64,000 nucleotides of DNA from Trichuris trichiura (lineage: Eukaryota; Nematoda; Enoplea; Trichinellida; Trichuridae): contig JBAJFE010000057.1 in NCBI GenBank assembly GCA_037903355.1, positions 1-64,000 on the forward strand. The letters are read 5' to 3'. The position numbers and the translations under genes were made by a program. Of this stretch, positions 47,271 through 61,300 are shown in pieces. The notes under the pieces were generated by a model. The model was not told the DNA's origin, searched no databases, and saw only the letters and a program-made list of their open reading frames with translations. The first letter of the stretch is position 1. Each line of letters begins with the position of its first letter.

Positions 47271-47369
47271 ATGGCAACAACTTTAACTGAAAATGGCAAG
47301 CTACCCTCGCAGGGGGAACAGTCGCACAAAAGTCATGGCATGTTTCATCCGCTGAAGACGTTATTCAGG
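47271..47369 (+). CDS. Candidate 5' coding exon of the Patched gene
   Basis: ATG and 33 complete codons (MATTLTENGKLPSQG...FHPLKTLFR) are followed by a strong GTAAGT donor in phase 0. The first recognisable Patched exon (55328) also starts in phase 0 after a TTTCAG acceptor, so the join is possible across an intron of about 8 kb. An alternative start at 48918 (MAPAVDNHLDLLSIF, weak GTGAAA donor, also phase 0) lies in a G/C-rich tract. Neither is proved. Confidence 0.35.
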
Positions 47370-50300
47370 GTAAGTCCACTTTTCCCATTGTATTTTTCCC
47401 GCCGACAAGACTGCCAATAATTTGCATACATCTGGGACTAATTTAAGTTTCAGTCTTGACGGGAAGACAGAAGTCTTATTTAGTGCTCATCCGCTGATTC
47501 AGAAGCGAGGAGCAGCACGTTGACAAGCCTGCCAAAAAGGTTTCGGTCGGGTGGGCGGTTTCCTAGCTGATTCATGGTTAGAGTTTGTGGACTTAAAGAA
47601 CGGATTTAAAATACTAAGCTCTGCGATAGGGTTCGGCCGATTTGACGCTTCCCTATAGCAAAGCGCTTTCAAAGGGTTATGCCTTACGGCAAGCTCACTT
47701 CATATTTTGTCCAGTAGACATCGTGCGAGAGAAGTGTGATGATGTCTTGGATGGTCAGTTGATGAAATTCCGTGAGGTAGTTGCAAAGGCGGACAGCAGC
47801 TGTCGGGATTTTGCCGGTCCAATCGTCATCCCTAAATGGGTCAATGGCTGCCAGAAGAGAATGGTCGACGCACTTCTCTGCTTCGGCTGTCGCTGCGAAA
47901 CGATGGCCCAAATAGGGGGCTTGGCAAAATTGGAACTACGGCTACCCTGTCGCGCTGTTAGTTCCGTTCGCTGCGCACTATCTTTCTTTTCTTTCTTTCT
48001 TTCTCTCTCTCTCTCTCTCTCTCACCTGACCCGAAAGTGACCTCTCGCCAACTAAGCATACCCAATCTTATAATTTTACTATTCATGTCGACAGTACGTA
48101 CTATTCCAAGCTCTTTTCATGCACTGAATAATCGACTTTTCATCAATAGATAACCTGCTTTACTATACAGTCCGAGCATCAGCCGGCGGCTGGTTAGTTG
48201 GAACTGATGACCATAAACAGACATTTTGAAGGCTATTCTACAGCATATAACTTATGTATATTATTGTTCGTACCAACCAGTTAGGCTAGTCGTTGTCCAG
48301 TTGGCAGCTGAGCGTCGAAAGCTCTCATCCGGTCAGTGGTCAGCAAAAAAAGAATTCCGAGAAATTGGTTGAGTAGATTGGGCCACCCACGAAGGGAAGC
48401 AAATCTGAAATGGCTCCTTTGTGGAGCGACAATTTTTTCCCGCCGATTGACCTTCAAAATAGGCACTGAAGTAAGCTTCCTTTTCGCTTTGATCGAAGCT
48501 GTAGGCTAAATAAGAAATGCAACAACCGTTGAACCGCCGATTAAGTTATTAATTTTATTTATAGCGAAAGGTTATTTTGGGTTACGCGCCTATGCGTGAA
48601 GCGTCGCTTCGAATAAGGCCGAAAAGGGGGGACCATTAGCTGGCCAGCCGACTGGCGCAGCTTTGGCGAGCCATTAGCTTCGCGTGGCGGGCTTTTTGTT
48701 GGACCATTGGTTGTCAAGGCGGTGCTCGGATACCAGAAGAATGGCGGCGGTCAGGCAGTTTGCGCCCCACTTTTTACCCCTCCGTTGGTTCATTTGCAAC
48801 GGAATGTTCAGACGTCCGGCGCAGACCCGCGAATGATCTATTGTTTGCAGCTGCCGCCGTGACTGGACGCCACGGAAGTGGCTTTTGCCGTCTCTTCGAC
48901 CCTATCGCCGTCCGTCATGGCGCCGGCAGTCGATAATCATCTCGATCTACTGTCAATCTTTGTGAAATTCCCTCGCCCTTTTCGCTCTGCTGAGTACTAA
49001 TTACAAATTTTCCATGTTCATAAAGCCGTCAGTTGGTAACAACGCTGCTGAACTAGATTATTCGATGAAAATGAGGATAGGTCGCGGTTAGTAGGTGCTG
49101 ATAATGCACCCTGAAATCAGTTCTCTTACTATAGGCGTCGATCACTTCTAGCGACAGGATACAGAAGGATGCGAAGAAGAAACGAAGAATAGCTAAAACC
49201 AGCTGTAGGAGTAGTAAAAGCGCCTACTTAATATTAAATGTTAAAAGCTATTCATACGCATTTTCTTAATGGGTCATCGCAGATGCTCGATTATGAATGT
49301 CAAAGGCGGTTCGCCTCGAGTACTTTCAATGATTGGCAACACCCACATTGGCATTTCGCTCGTTTTTACGATATTCAAAGTACCATTGATCAGCTGTTTC
49401 GAATACGGCTTGATACTTCTACATTTTCTCAATTAATCATACGTTCATCATGCTTCTCCTGCCAACGATGCAACCACGTCTTTTCGAGTGTGGATTTTTG
49501 TCTGTCTTCGCTTCTCTCTCCAACAAACCATAGGCGACGCATACCTACATAAAGTTGACATTCCCTTGGAGCGCATACTGCCGGCATACGCAATTGACGC
49601 TCCCAAAATACCTTCCCTACAGGAAGTAGAGATGACAGCTGCCATTTGCATAAAACCGGAAAGCCGGAATGCAGGAAGGTTTTGAAGGAGGCGCTTATGG
49701 TCAGCTGCTTTGGCTGAGTCTTTTTTTTAGCTTAGGTTGACCGGGTTAAGCTTTTTTTGACTCTCTTCTCCTTATAGCGATGTTTGCCACACAAAGAGGC
49801 GAATTTCGTTGCGCTCTATTACATTTTATTGTTATGCAAATTAGCGACCCGAAAATATGTTACGTCATCGACCTTGTCTTAACAAGTTGCCCAGAAAAGC
49901 ACTGAAAATGGACGCTAGGCTAATCTTTTTTTCTTTTCGAATCCCTCCAACCTTAAGGCTTTAGTTGGGCACAAACAGTTCTCGCTATTACCGCAGCGTA
50001 AAGCGACTATGTTGTTGTGTAAACAACACAAACAACAGAAGCGCGCCTACGGAATGTTTATGATCACGTAAGTAACAACTAAATGCAAACCTAGTATCGG
50101 ACATTGTTGCAGTGAAGTTGACGGTACGGAAAAAGTGAAACAGGGATGTTCAGGCTGTTGGAAGTTATGGCCTTAAACGCGCAACGCAAAAAACAATTCT
50201 CCTACCTTAACGGATGACTTGTTTTTGTGAATTACGCTTTTTGTACGGACAGGAAATGTTTCGAATGTTCAACCTGATGACCTAACCAGTAAACAGGTGC

Positions 50301-50747
50301 GGCAGCTTAGCGCTGCTTGTCTCGAGAGAGTGTGTGCGTAGGCGACCAACCTAGAGCTGAAAATAGTTCAGCCTTAGGTACATACATGGCAGACGTCAAC
50401 TGATTGTGAAATTTATGTATAAGAACAATGCTTATTATGCTGAACGTATCGAGGAAGATATGAAATTCAAACGAGCTTAGTGCGATAAGAACAATGAGCG
50501 GACGAAAGTACATTAGAAGAGCATTGAAGTTTTGCCAATAAAAACTCACCCGAAAGGAAAGATGAGAAAAGGAAAAGCTTCAAATTACAATGAATTTCCA
50601 ATATACGTTCAAGCCACATTGTCGTATTCATAATTACGTAAACTCTTCTTGTTCAGTTTGGTCCTTTTATCGTTATTTATTTGTTAACATTTTATTCTCT
50701 CATTTTACTTATTAATGATCCATTTTAAATTCTCAGTTTTTTGTAAA

Positions 50748-51640
50748 CTATTGGGGTAACGATGGTCGCAGTGACGTCGCAACTTCTTCAACGTTTTTAG
50801 CTTTGCCCAAGATTTGCTGTCGCGCATGTTTTTCTTCCTTTTCGCATAATTCATATATCAGCCGCGTCCGCACGCCGTCATTTTGTTTCGTCCTGAACTT
50901 CCCTTCGTCTTGTGTATCTCTTCTTTGCCCTGAAAGCTTCGGACGAATTTTCGCTTGCTTGTTTTCGTCTGCTGTATAATCAAAAACATTCGTAATGTGG
51001 TAAGCATGACGAAGTCCCTTTAAGGTGCGTTTAGATTTAATGCGGGAAAACGCAACGTTTGCTGAAATGTTTAAAATAAGTGATAGTGATCCAATGCCGC
51101 TATGATAGCCTAAATCCACACGTTAGGTCGCAGTGCTTCTGTTTGGAGGCGGAAAAATTATTTGAACATTCTAAATAAGATCACCCAAGCTAAGCGGGTC
51201 ACCTGGAACACTGGGCAAAACGTATGAAGTTTTATTTTACAACGTTTTTGGTCGAACAGTATTTTTGACAACTGACCAGAAGCTCGTGCTTTTATTTGAC
51301 ATTGTACACGAACGACTTTACAAGACCGACTTACGTTTTTAACGAAATGCAATTTCGGAAAAGTTACCTTTTTTAAGCCAGCTTTTAAAATCCTCAGCCT
51401 ACGCCTCCGTATGGGAAGCCTGAACGCGTTCCTTTGCGTCAAGCATAGCGATTAGTTCAAACTCGTCCAGTTGAACAACAAGAAGTCGAATAAACTGACG
51501 AAAACGACGCATCTCAACGCGAAAGCGTTTTCTGTCGTAGAAAACACAGAGAATGGCATCAACGCTCCCGCGCGAGCGCGCCATCTCGTTCGCTTCCGGT
51601 TACACTTTCGTGTACACCATTGAAAAAAATCTTTATGCAA
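50748..51640 (-). CDS. Unresolved minus-strand coding region, unknown product
   Basis: Two protein-like pieces lie in order on the minus strand: MARSRGSVDAILCVFYDRKR... with a long amphipathic stretch (FRQFIRLLVVQLDEFELIAM) at 51399-51584, and a highly charged C-terminal piece (KQAKIRPKLSGQRRDTQDEG...EEVATSLRPSLPQ) ending at a TAG at 50748-50750. Acceptor-like sites (CATTTCAG, TATACAG) precede parts of the second piece. I could not build a single phase-consistent model and do not recognise the family. It may be a nested gene within the Patched first intron. Confidence 0.35.
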
Positions 51641-53810
51641 ATTTACCGCGCATTTGACATAAGCCTAAAGGGTGGAAAGCGATAAAGCGAAGCTCGCCCG
51701 AAGCGATGTGGAAACGTAGGCGATCACGAGCGTCTGATCCACTTTGATATTTTTCACCTGCAACGCTAAGTGTTCACCGGATTTTGGCGCATTTTTACGT
51801 TCTCACTTTTCGACGTCACCTGTATTGTAGTATACGATCGGATGGCAGTCTGCCTGACTCAGAAACGTGGGTTGCACCTAATCGACCTATCTATCAATTC
51901 CATAGTGAGTCAGCGCATCAAATCATCAGCGTCAACTGAAGCTTACCCAAACGTCTGTGTTTTCCATCGTTCGCGCTTCGTTGTGACTTTAGCAATATCT
52001 GTACGAACCAACTAATGCGTATTCGTCGACTTTTACCAGTTTGTATAAAGAAAAAATACTCGTAGTGCATCTTATGCTGGTGTCAGCAAAGTTGTAGCAT
52101 ATTGTCGACCTTATTTGGAAGAATGCTGTACGTCTGCAAGGATAGACCCATACCGGTAAGAAAACGCCCTCACAAGCTGGTTCGCATTGCTTAGCAGTAT
52201 TCAATTTTTGATTAACAGACAATTTGCATAAACGTGAGCTAAAGGCCAAAAGATTTGCCAAGCGATTCATTCACTTCGAGCAGTCTTACGCTGCTTCTTA
52301 TCGCCTATCAAAAAAAGTCCGTTTGGCAAATTTTCTAGCTAGCAAATGTGCTTTCATTGTTGTCGCGTTGTTCGTAGGCAGTTTTTGCGGTACCAACAAT
52401 GTTTGAAATTTATCGCCCATTTTAAAGAAGAACCGTTTTTTCTTTTGCTAATTATTAGCATTAGGAATTACGCCGGATTAGTAGGAGTGATGTTTTGTAT
52501 CCATTTCAAAACAGAGGGGATCAAATCGAGCACCCAACGTCGGTAAACAAAATACTGACGTGTTGGCAGACGTGCAGCGATATCTATATAAGGCAACAAG
52601 ACCCCGGAACACTTTCGTAACAGTCTTATACTGTTCAACGCCATTTTCTGTTGTTATATGTGGTGTTGTCTTTTCCGCGTTTACTATTACAGCTGAAGGA
52701 AGTAAGCGGAGGGTGAGAAATGCAAATTAAGAAAAAAATTAGGGCACTTTTATACTTCAGGTAACGTAAAGTAGGCACTGCTTTGATTTCTAGTCGAAAT
52801 CAAATTTTCCCGCTGTCTGGGAGCTCACTTGCAGCCTTCTCTTAATAAAGGCGTGAACTAGTTGGGGTTTCTATCTATTCAAGATGTGCTGATTAGAATA
52901 GTACTTTATTTGGTAGCTGCTTGCGCCGCCTACATTTAATAGAAGTCTCAACAATGCTACTATGCAACGGCCTCTCAATGTTCCATAGATTAAATGGCTG
53001 CGAGAAAAAAATGACTTAACATTGTAGTAGCAATGCAATGAATACTAAGAAAAGGTGTTTACTCAAATTAAGGATAGCCTCAAAGTCGCTGGAAACAATT
53101 AGATTTTTTTGAATAATGCAATGGTTCATTGTTATTCACAAGTTTGCTTTTCTTTAGCGTAAAATTGTGCTGGAATTTTTGCCTACTCTGTGAAGTGATG
53201 TAAAAGCATTGTTTTGAAAGACCGCATGCTCACCGTTTTCTTGTTCTCAACTTTTGCCGCGCTTTGTTTCGCAGCCATAACAGTGGTGTTCCATTCGGCG
53301 TTTCTACAATTCTACCATCAGCGTCTGCCCAACATTTCCGGTAGTAAGGTCGTCCCATAGGCGGATAATGCATTTGCCTTTAACTTGAAGAGGTTGCGTT
53401 TCATCTAAAAGCGTCATTGCGCGTTTCCTACAGAGCATAAGTAAAGTTTTTCCTAATAGCGGAATGGAAGTAAAAATTTCAGAATTTGTCTCTCTCTCTC
53501 TCATGACAAAAGTGGTTCGAGGAATTGGGCCCTGTTCTAAGCTTCCAAAGTGGCAAAGTTCGCATGGAAATACGCTTCAAAAATTAATACTTTTTTTGGG
53601 TCAAAACGGGAAGAACGAAACGCATTTATGCTAATCAACCTTCTCGTTGAGCTTTATGCACTATTGAAGCTGTAGGCGTTAACGCACGCGCATATACATG
53701 CGTACAATACTTCTATTTATTTATACGGCTGTATTATGACAATGTGGCGTTTCTGACAGTCGAAGTAGATTCGTAGCTTTGAGTTTACGGATGATGCGAT
53801 TTTAATTTCT

Positions 53811-53938
53811 AAAAATTTACATAAAGCTTTCCAGATGCGCGGATTCCGTCTTCAGCGTATACGTCTTAATAGTGAACATCGTTGACGCACGTGCTGAAGA
53901 TGGGATAAAAAGTATCCCGAAAGCTTTATGTAAATTTT
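53811..53938. repeat. Foldback element with CTGAAGAYGGG...CCCGAAAGC hairpin
   Basis: AAAATTTACATAAAGCTTTC at the left is inverted as GAAAGCTTTATGTAAATTTT at the right, and GTCTTCAGC is inverted as GCTGAAGA(T). The right arm folds as CTGAAGAT-GGGATA-AAAAG-TATCCC-GAAAGC, the same architecture as the Penelope-like terminal hairpins. Confidence 0.6.
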
Positions 53939-54326
53939 GTTATTAAGACATTAAAAACGATTATTTGTAAAATAAAAATCTATAGCCTTATCAAATACGT
54001 TAGCATCAATGGTTTTCAACTCGCCTTAGGTACGTCAGGATGACGTTATTTCAGTGCATATCTGTAACTGGTTTTAATTTTTTCATGACGTCACTACGCC
54101 GAATAGAAATTTTCTTATACGGCTGACGAAAGAAAGCGCATGAACACTCATTTTCTCACGTTTATTCGTTACATCCAAAATCTACAAGCTGAAGCTACAG
54201 CTTGCAGACGTGTTTTAGACTTTACGGTTAATGAAGCAAAGTGGAAAATAACGCAAATTTTTTGCCTCGTAGGCTGCAGTTCATTCTGCAACGACGATTG
54301 CTATTGTTCATCTGTTAGTTGTTTTC

Positions 54327-54388
54327 AACTTTCGCCAATAGGATCCGCGTTTGTCTACGCGCGGGCTTACGCTAGGCTGTTGATCTTA
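54327..54388. repeat. Short dispersed repeat, also flanking the Gypsy remnant
   Basis: CTTTCGCCAATAGGATCCGC and GTTTGTCTACGCGCGGGCTT recur with few changes at 34115-34172, where they overlap the truncated start of the integrase remnant. Here the copy is alone, inside an unrelated 122-codon frame. Confidence 0.6.
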
Positions 54389-55327
54389 AAAGTTCATTTC
54401 AACATTTCCGGCAGGAAAAAGGGGTCTTCGCTTTCAGCTAGAAAAAACTTCTTTCAGGAAAGGAGTGCAAAATTTAAGAAAATGCGTTCTCGCACAGGAA
54501 AGAAATGAATACATTTCAAAACGTGCGGGTCCGCACCGATTCTCAGTCGCCATTTTGGCAAAGCCTTTGAAGCTCCAACTGAGCGGCAAAGTCAAGCGTC
54601 GAAGTCTTTAAAGGATAATACAGTTTCAAAGTCGTCCTGCACCCACGTCGTTTTTGTTTCACAGTTCCATTGCGGTAGGGCGAAAAGTCATGTCGTCTGT
54701 ATTGGCATTTTAAAAACTTCCAATTTTCCTTTGCTCGCCTAGTTTAAAGCAGGCTAAAATTAGCTTGCTTTATTTTAGACGGAAAGCAGACGCAACGCAC
54801 GGTGGGATGGATAAAGTGTACGGCTTGCTAATTACACAAGTAAGGTAACCTTGACTTCAGCGAGATTGAGTGGCGTATCGCTCAGTATTGAACTTGCAAT
54901 CTCTTCTTCGGTAAAGACTATAAGACGAACTGCGATTGGCAGAGCGCAATAACCTTGAGTGTACATGAAAACAATAGAGCTTAGCTTCTACAGTCTGCCT
55001 TTGTAAGCGCGCTACTGCCGTTGGTAAGGGCGAGGTAGGGCGGTCTTAGCTGACGCAGACCAGACTGGGTGGTAGGTGAGCACTAAACGATGGAAACAGG
55101 TTAAATCTAAGGGCTAGCAAGCCCAATGCATCGAGCGAACCAATGGACCGGCACGACCAAGGAGTTACGCCTTATGCTGCCGACGCCTGCAGTTCTGTCC
55201 ATTGACCGCGTAAGAGCAAACCATTGTGTCTTTGTTAGCTTTCACATCCAGTACTGCCCTCCGTTGCAACTAAGGGTTGCTTCATCCTATTTGTCGCCAT
55301 TCATGGGCAGTAGTTGTGTCGTTTCAG

Positions 55328-58300
55328 CGATGCGTAGGAAAATCCGGTCCATCTGCCAGGGAGATTCAGATCGACGTAACGAACTGGAACGAAGAATTTC
55401 GCAGTCAGCCGAGCTGGGTGGACGCCAGCCTTGCCCTGAAACTTGTGAAAGCGGTTTGCGCACACTTTTGACATGACATATGTTGGCCGCTAACGTGTTG
55501 CACCGTTGCAGGGCAACGCGAAAGGAAACAGGCCGGCACTATGGCTGCGTGCCGTAATGCAAAGGTCCATGTTCTGCCTTGGACGCAAGATCCAAGCTCA
55601 CTATCTTGGAACGTTGGCTGTTGGACTTTTGCTTTTGCTCTTCTGCTGCGTCGGCTTGAAGGACATTGCAATGGAAACAGACATGGAAAAACTGTGGATA
55701 GAAAGTAAGTGCACGTTTATTATGCCGGCAAAGTGAGTCGTTGGCAGCGTCCAGCGGCCTTGACACCAAAAAGGTCTCATGCAATACTACAGCCATTCCT
55801 GCTCTATTACCGTAAGCGTGTTGTGGAGCGGAAAATTTTTGACAAAGTAGCGTACCGAAACAATGCAATCTTTTGTTCGCGACGTCAGTTCGCCTTGCTT
55901 GCACAAATCAGTCGGCCGAGGGGATCCCGCTGCTTTCATTGTTGACGTGGAATGTTTAAACATACAGTAAAAGAGTTTTCAGGCTCCTATGCTTCATGGG
56001 GATTTCGTTTAACAATTTTTTTCTATTTTGTACTGCGATTTGCTGCAATCTGATATTTTTTAGAAAATTTTTTTGTAGCGGTTGTTAAGTTCTTACCACT
56101 CTTCAAGTCTAAATAAACTCTTATTAATACAAGACTGTCTTGCAAATGCTTTCTTAAATTTGAGCGTTGTTCTTGGGTGTAAAAGAAGGCTGGTTCGAAC
56201 GGAGGTGATGTTTAAATATGCTTTTTCAATAGTTAGGCTGTAAAAAGAATTTACTTGCTTTTCATCTCAATAATCTCATATTTATTCTGCGCGATTAATT
56301 TGAATAGCTTAGTAACGAGGCAATTTTCTCTTGTTATCGGGTTGGCTGTGTTAACTTTTGTTTGTTAGTGCCGACTCAGTCGATAAGAACCCGATTTTAA
56401 TAATTTTGGATGCATTTGCAGAAGGTGGACGTCTGGAAGCTGAAAGGAGGTTTTTGTCTGAAGGCGGTGAACCATCTCGAGCTACTAGATCATCGCCAGA
56501 TGGCCATGGTTTATCAGATGATGATTCCGTGAAATCATCACTATCTACAAATAAGAAAAAAACATTCAGCAGCGGAGATGCTTTTCTTCTGATCATACAA
56601 ACCGCACGAAGCCGTCAAGATGGCATCTTGTCAAGAGAGGAGCTCTTGCTTCATGTGCAAGTGGTTACCGAAATAGCTAAACTGGTAGTGCCGCTTTATG
56701 GATATAACTGGACATTAGCGGATATATGCTTTAAACCGCCTTCTCCCGCAATGGAGGGCTTTCTTGCCGACACGGTTAAATTGCTGCTTGATAAGATCGT
56801 TCCTTGTACCATAATTACTCCGCTGGATTGTTTCTGGGAAGGAAGTAAACCACTGGGCCCATTTCCACCGCTTGATTTGGGCCCACTGCTATCCACCTTT
56901 ATTCCAAGCTTGAACAAGAACGTTTCCTGGCAGAACCTAAACCCCAGGTTGGTGGTCGATCAGCTTAAAAGCTTCGGAATTGCCGATCTGTCCGACTTTG
57001 AAAACTTCATCCAAAGGGCTGGCATCGGTGTCGCCTTTCAGGATCGTCCATGTTTGGATGCGCTGGATCCTGATTGCCCGATAACAGCGCCTAATCACTT
57101 AAACTTTTGCAACATTGTGGAACAGTTCGTCAGCTCACGCGAACCCGAAGTTAGCCTGCTTGGAGATGATCTTGACGTTATGGCAAACGATACTGCGCGT
57201 TGGACCACTGTGGCGGCTCCTCAGGCGGGGGGAAGCGACTACTACGGCGAACTGTCTATGTTTAATGCGCTGGCGGGAGAAGTGCCGCCAGCCCCGAAGG
57301 AGAGCACGTCGCCTTTATGCGAAAAGCACAAAGAGGCTGTACGATCTATATTGCGAAGTGACGAAAACTTAAGGCGCAAATGGCTACCTAGCGAATCAAA
57401 CATTGATTTTGCAAAAGAAATGACCGGTGGATGCGTTGGATTCGCTTCAAAATACATGGTATGGCCTGAAGATCTCATTATCGGTGGCGTGAAGAAGAAG
57501 AACAACGTTATAGTGAGGCAAGTTACTTTTTCCATAGTTATATACCAAAATTTGACTAGCGGTTGTAGTTACGTCGTCTGGGCATCATTTTGAGCTTCAG
57601 CGTTTTGTCGTAAATTCCTTTTGTTATGGTTCCGCTGTACGAATAAGTATTGACTTTCGATAAGTTTAACATCCATCGAAAATTTTGCTGAAAGAGAAGA
57701 GGGACATGTTGTCTTTGTTAAGCGCCAATAAGTTGCCATCTTCCGCTAGAGTCACCTGCGTAATTCTTGCTTCATCTGTGCGCCTTTTGATAGTATTCAG
57801 GAAGATAGCTTTAATAAGTTTGTTTATTTTCGTAACAGGAAATAGCTGACACGGTAAATCTGACAGCTTATCTTTTTCGAGTTTATTTACTCGCTTGCTG
57901 ATTTAGTTAGGCGCAGAAGTAAAACGGAATAATGCCTTTAAACCTTTTCTTCGAAATTAGCTCTCTTTTAAGCGATAGTTCCGCCTTCGGAATTTTTTAG
58001 TTTCCATTTGCGGCGCGGGAACTCGTTGCGCCGCTCGCGGTGGATGGGTAATTCGACGCGCTTTTTTGAAAAGCTACGTTTAACTTTTGGGACCAACAGT
58101 GTTACAAAGCAAGCTTTCATCTTTTTATTCCAGTCGAAGAAAATGCTGTTTTTAACTTTTACCGTTCCGCGATTTTTAACTGGCGGGAAAAAGAAGTTAT
58201 CAGCTTTTCTAGGTAAATTGAAAATCAGATAAGTAGTTACAGTTAAGGAAATTCGAACCAATGTACTTAGGATAATGAAGCGATTGTGCGCTTATTGCGC

Positions 58301-61300
58301 CACGGCAATGTTTAAAGAGTCAGCTTTGTATAGCTTTGAATATTTGCCTGCACTTTTGCGTATAGTACGCACTTATATTTCCTTGCCTTTCAAGCGTAAA
58401 CCGACGGTGTAAGCACGTTGGGAGACCTTAAATTTTCTACCCAAACAGGATCGCGCTCACGTTTCTCACGTGGTGTTGTTTCCTTTTTGGGTTTGCAGAA
58501 TAAGCGCGAGCTTTAGCGTTGTACAAAGATGTAAAGAAGGAACTAATGTGACTGACAGTTTCAATGGCAACTTGTAGACATTCGTGGAGAGCCTGTAAAC
58601 CGTAAGCAGGGAGGCTTCTTTGGCCTTAAAATTAGAATCAAAATGAGTTGCTCAAACCGAAGCTTCAGCAAAAATGCTTTTCCATCTTGCAACGTTGGAA
58701 ATGATGCAACCAGTAAGCTTCCAAAGTGCCTTATTTGCCTCTACGCTCTGAGTATAGTGTTGAGGACAGGTTATGCAGCTTATCTTTGGCGTCTAGAGGT
58801 CCATTTTTTTCCGTTCGCCTATAAGGTTGTATGTACAGCCTTTCCTTTTTCGTCATACTTTTGCTTGTTGATATCAACTTTTGAACTTTGGGGGTGTTCA
58901 TTCATTTTCGACAGCTGCAAAGTAACTTTCGCATTAACCAAAGTTGTCCTGTTCTTGCGGGCGTTCTTCCCGCGTCACGTGGCCAAGATATTCGCGTTCC
59001 CAACATGTCTCTGTTGACGACGCGAAGGTCTCTCTTACTTTCGTGTTCAATTTTTGTGCGTCGAGAATTTTAACCTGTTGTTTTTACATTTAGAGCCGAA
59101 GCGTTGCAGAGTGTTTTCATGATGGCTGGGGCAGCTGAGGTGTACGAACGATTTGAAAACAGTGGTAGGGCCAGTTCTAAACGTATTGGCTGGTCAGTTG
59201 ATAAAGCTAGCGCGGTTCTGAACGCTTGGCAAAAAGCGTACTCGCAATTCTTGTACGATCACGTGAACAATACGGGACCATCTCGGCAGCTTCACCCAAT
59301 GTCTGGTGCGTCAATTAATGAAATGTTAGAGATGTTCAGCCAGTTGAATCCCACTGTAATGATAGTCGGTTATTGTTTAATGGTGAGCATGCGCGGCTAT
59401 TGCTTTTCTTCTATTTTGTGAATTTAAGGTATTTTACGCATCATTTTCTATGTTTTCGTGTGACGATCATGGCGTCAACTCCGGCGTGGCATTGGCAGTA
59501 TTCGGCTGCGTATTAGTTACTTTATCCAGTTTGGCCGGCCTTGGTTGTTCTACCTTGTTGGGCATCAAATTCAATCCAACGACGACGCAAGTGATCCCGT
59601 TCCTTTCTTTGGGTTTGGGCGTCGACGACATGTTCCTGCTGTTACACAATTACCGTGACATTGTGGAAAACCATTCGTTCAATGAAATAGGAATGCTTCT
59701 AAAAGAAACGGGTCTGTCAGCTCTGCTCACCTCTATGAATAATATTCTGGCCTTCGTTGTTGGGGCCGTAGTCCCTGTGCCAGCGCTGCGCGACTTTTGC
59801 CTGCAGGTCGCTCTTGTGCTGATCTTCAATGCCGTAACCATTTTGACCATATATCCGGCAATTATGTCCATAGATTTGTTGCGTCGCAAGAGGCGATTGG
59901 TTGATGTGTTTTGCTGCTTCAAGGCGCCACCCAAGGTTGTACCCGACCCCAAGGGGACCTGCATTTCGCCTGCTTCGCCTTCCCGCGAGAAAGCTATCAG
60001 CGTTTCCTCCGCTAGCGTAAGCGACAAGGCCGCTGTCCTTGGCGTAAATACGGGTGGTTCAAAATCGAATGGCGCCGACGGCTGCCAGTTGATGTCATGT
60101 TCAGCCAAGTGTTTTTTGAAAAATTGCTACTTGTCATTCCTGGATTCAACCAGCATGAAAGTACGTTGGTCTCTTGCTTTGTCTTCGTGCAAGCAATGAC
60201 TCCATTTTTTTAAATTGTAGGCTCTAATTGCCATGTTTGGTGTCGCTCTTTTCGCTGTTGGAGTATACGGCGTAATGAACCTGGAATTGGGCCTCGAGCT
60301 GACAGATCTCCTTCCGAAGGGCACGCCGGCTTACCAATTTGTTGCCGCCCGCGAGGCATACTTCTCCTTCTTTCCTTTCAGTGCCATACTGAAGGGACCA
60401 CTGGACATTCCGAACAAGCAGCCTCTAATACACGAATATCGCGATCGTCTTGCTGCAATGGAATACACGGTTAAGCATATGGGCGAGATAACGGAAAGGT
60501 ACTGGTTATCCATGATGACCGATTGGTTGCGCATTTTGCAAACCAAGTTCGACGAGGAATGGCGTCTGGGTTACATCAACGAGACGGGGGCAATCAGTTC
60601 TATGGTTTCACATGAGGCGAAGCTGGCCTACAAGCTGTTGTGCAACAAAGGCGACGAGCTGGATTGCAGCAGGGTGAGCAACAGTTGCTTGCCTATAGTA
60701 GGGTATTGGTTAAATTGATTTACAGGTTGGTAATGTAAAATTGGTTGATGCCAATGGTTTCATCAATCCGGACGGTTTTTACAATTACCTGACCGCGTGG
60801 TTTAACCTTGACCAAATGGCCTACTATCTATCCCAGGCGAGCTTTCATCCGACTCCTCCAATCTGGCACGATACGGGACACGTCCGTACCGCGGAGGACA
60901 ATAAAGGTGCTTTTGATGCCCTTTATTTCTGCCCTGCATACGATGCCATGTTCTGTTACGTTTCAGTGCCACCCGCGTCTCCTCTCATTATTAGCCGTAT
61001 TCCATTTTTTGTGGTCGACTTGGTGGATACACCTGCCATCGTAGACTTTATCAGGGTGAGTAGTCTGTTGGCTAGGCAGGATTGGCATTGCGTTATTTTT
61101 GCATGCGCAGAAAGTGAGAGCCATATGCGACGAGTTTACCAGAAGAGGGCTGCCCAACTTTCCTGAAGGACTGCCAATCAGCTATTGGCAGCACTACGTC
61201 CACTTGAACCACTACCTAATACTGTCGCTGTCCATTATCTGCGGCGCCGTTTTCGTCACCATCTCGCTTATTTTGTTCAATCCGTGGGCGGCAATTTTAG

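Larger units (their letters stand above)
47370..55327. other. Probable first intron or 5' region of Patched; mostly unassigned
   Basis: G/C-rich stretch at about 48590-48960, CT runs at 48003-48022 and 53491-53504, and a possible small exon at about 49532-49680 (GDAYLHKVDIPLERILPAYA...). A minus-strand coding candidate lies at 50748-51640. No other supportable gene. Confidence 0.35.

Noticed and set aside
47642..48040. 132-codon frame (MTLPYSKALSK...)
   Set aside because: It ends in a CT microsatellite (serine-leucine run), with no recognised motif or splice context.
54140..54508. 122-codon frame as a gene
   Set aside because: It contains the dispersed Gypsy-flank repeat in its middle and has no family signal.
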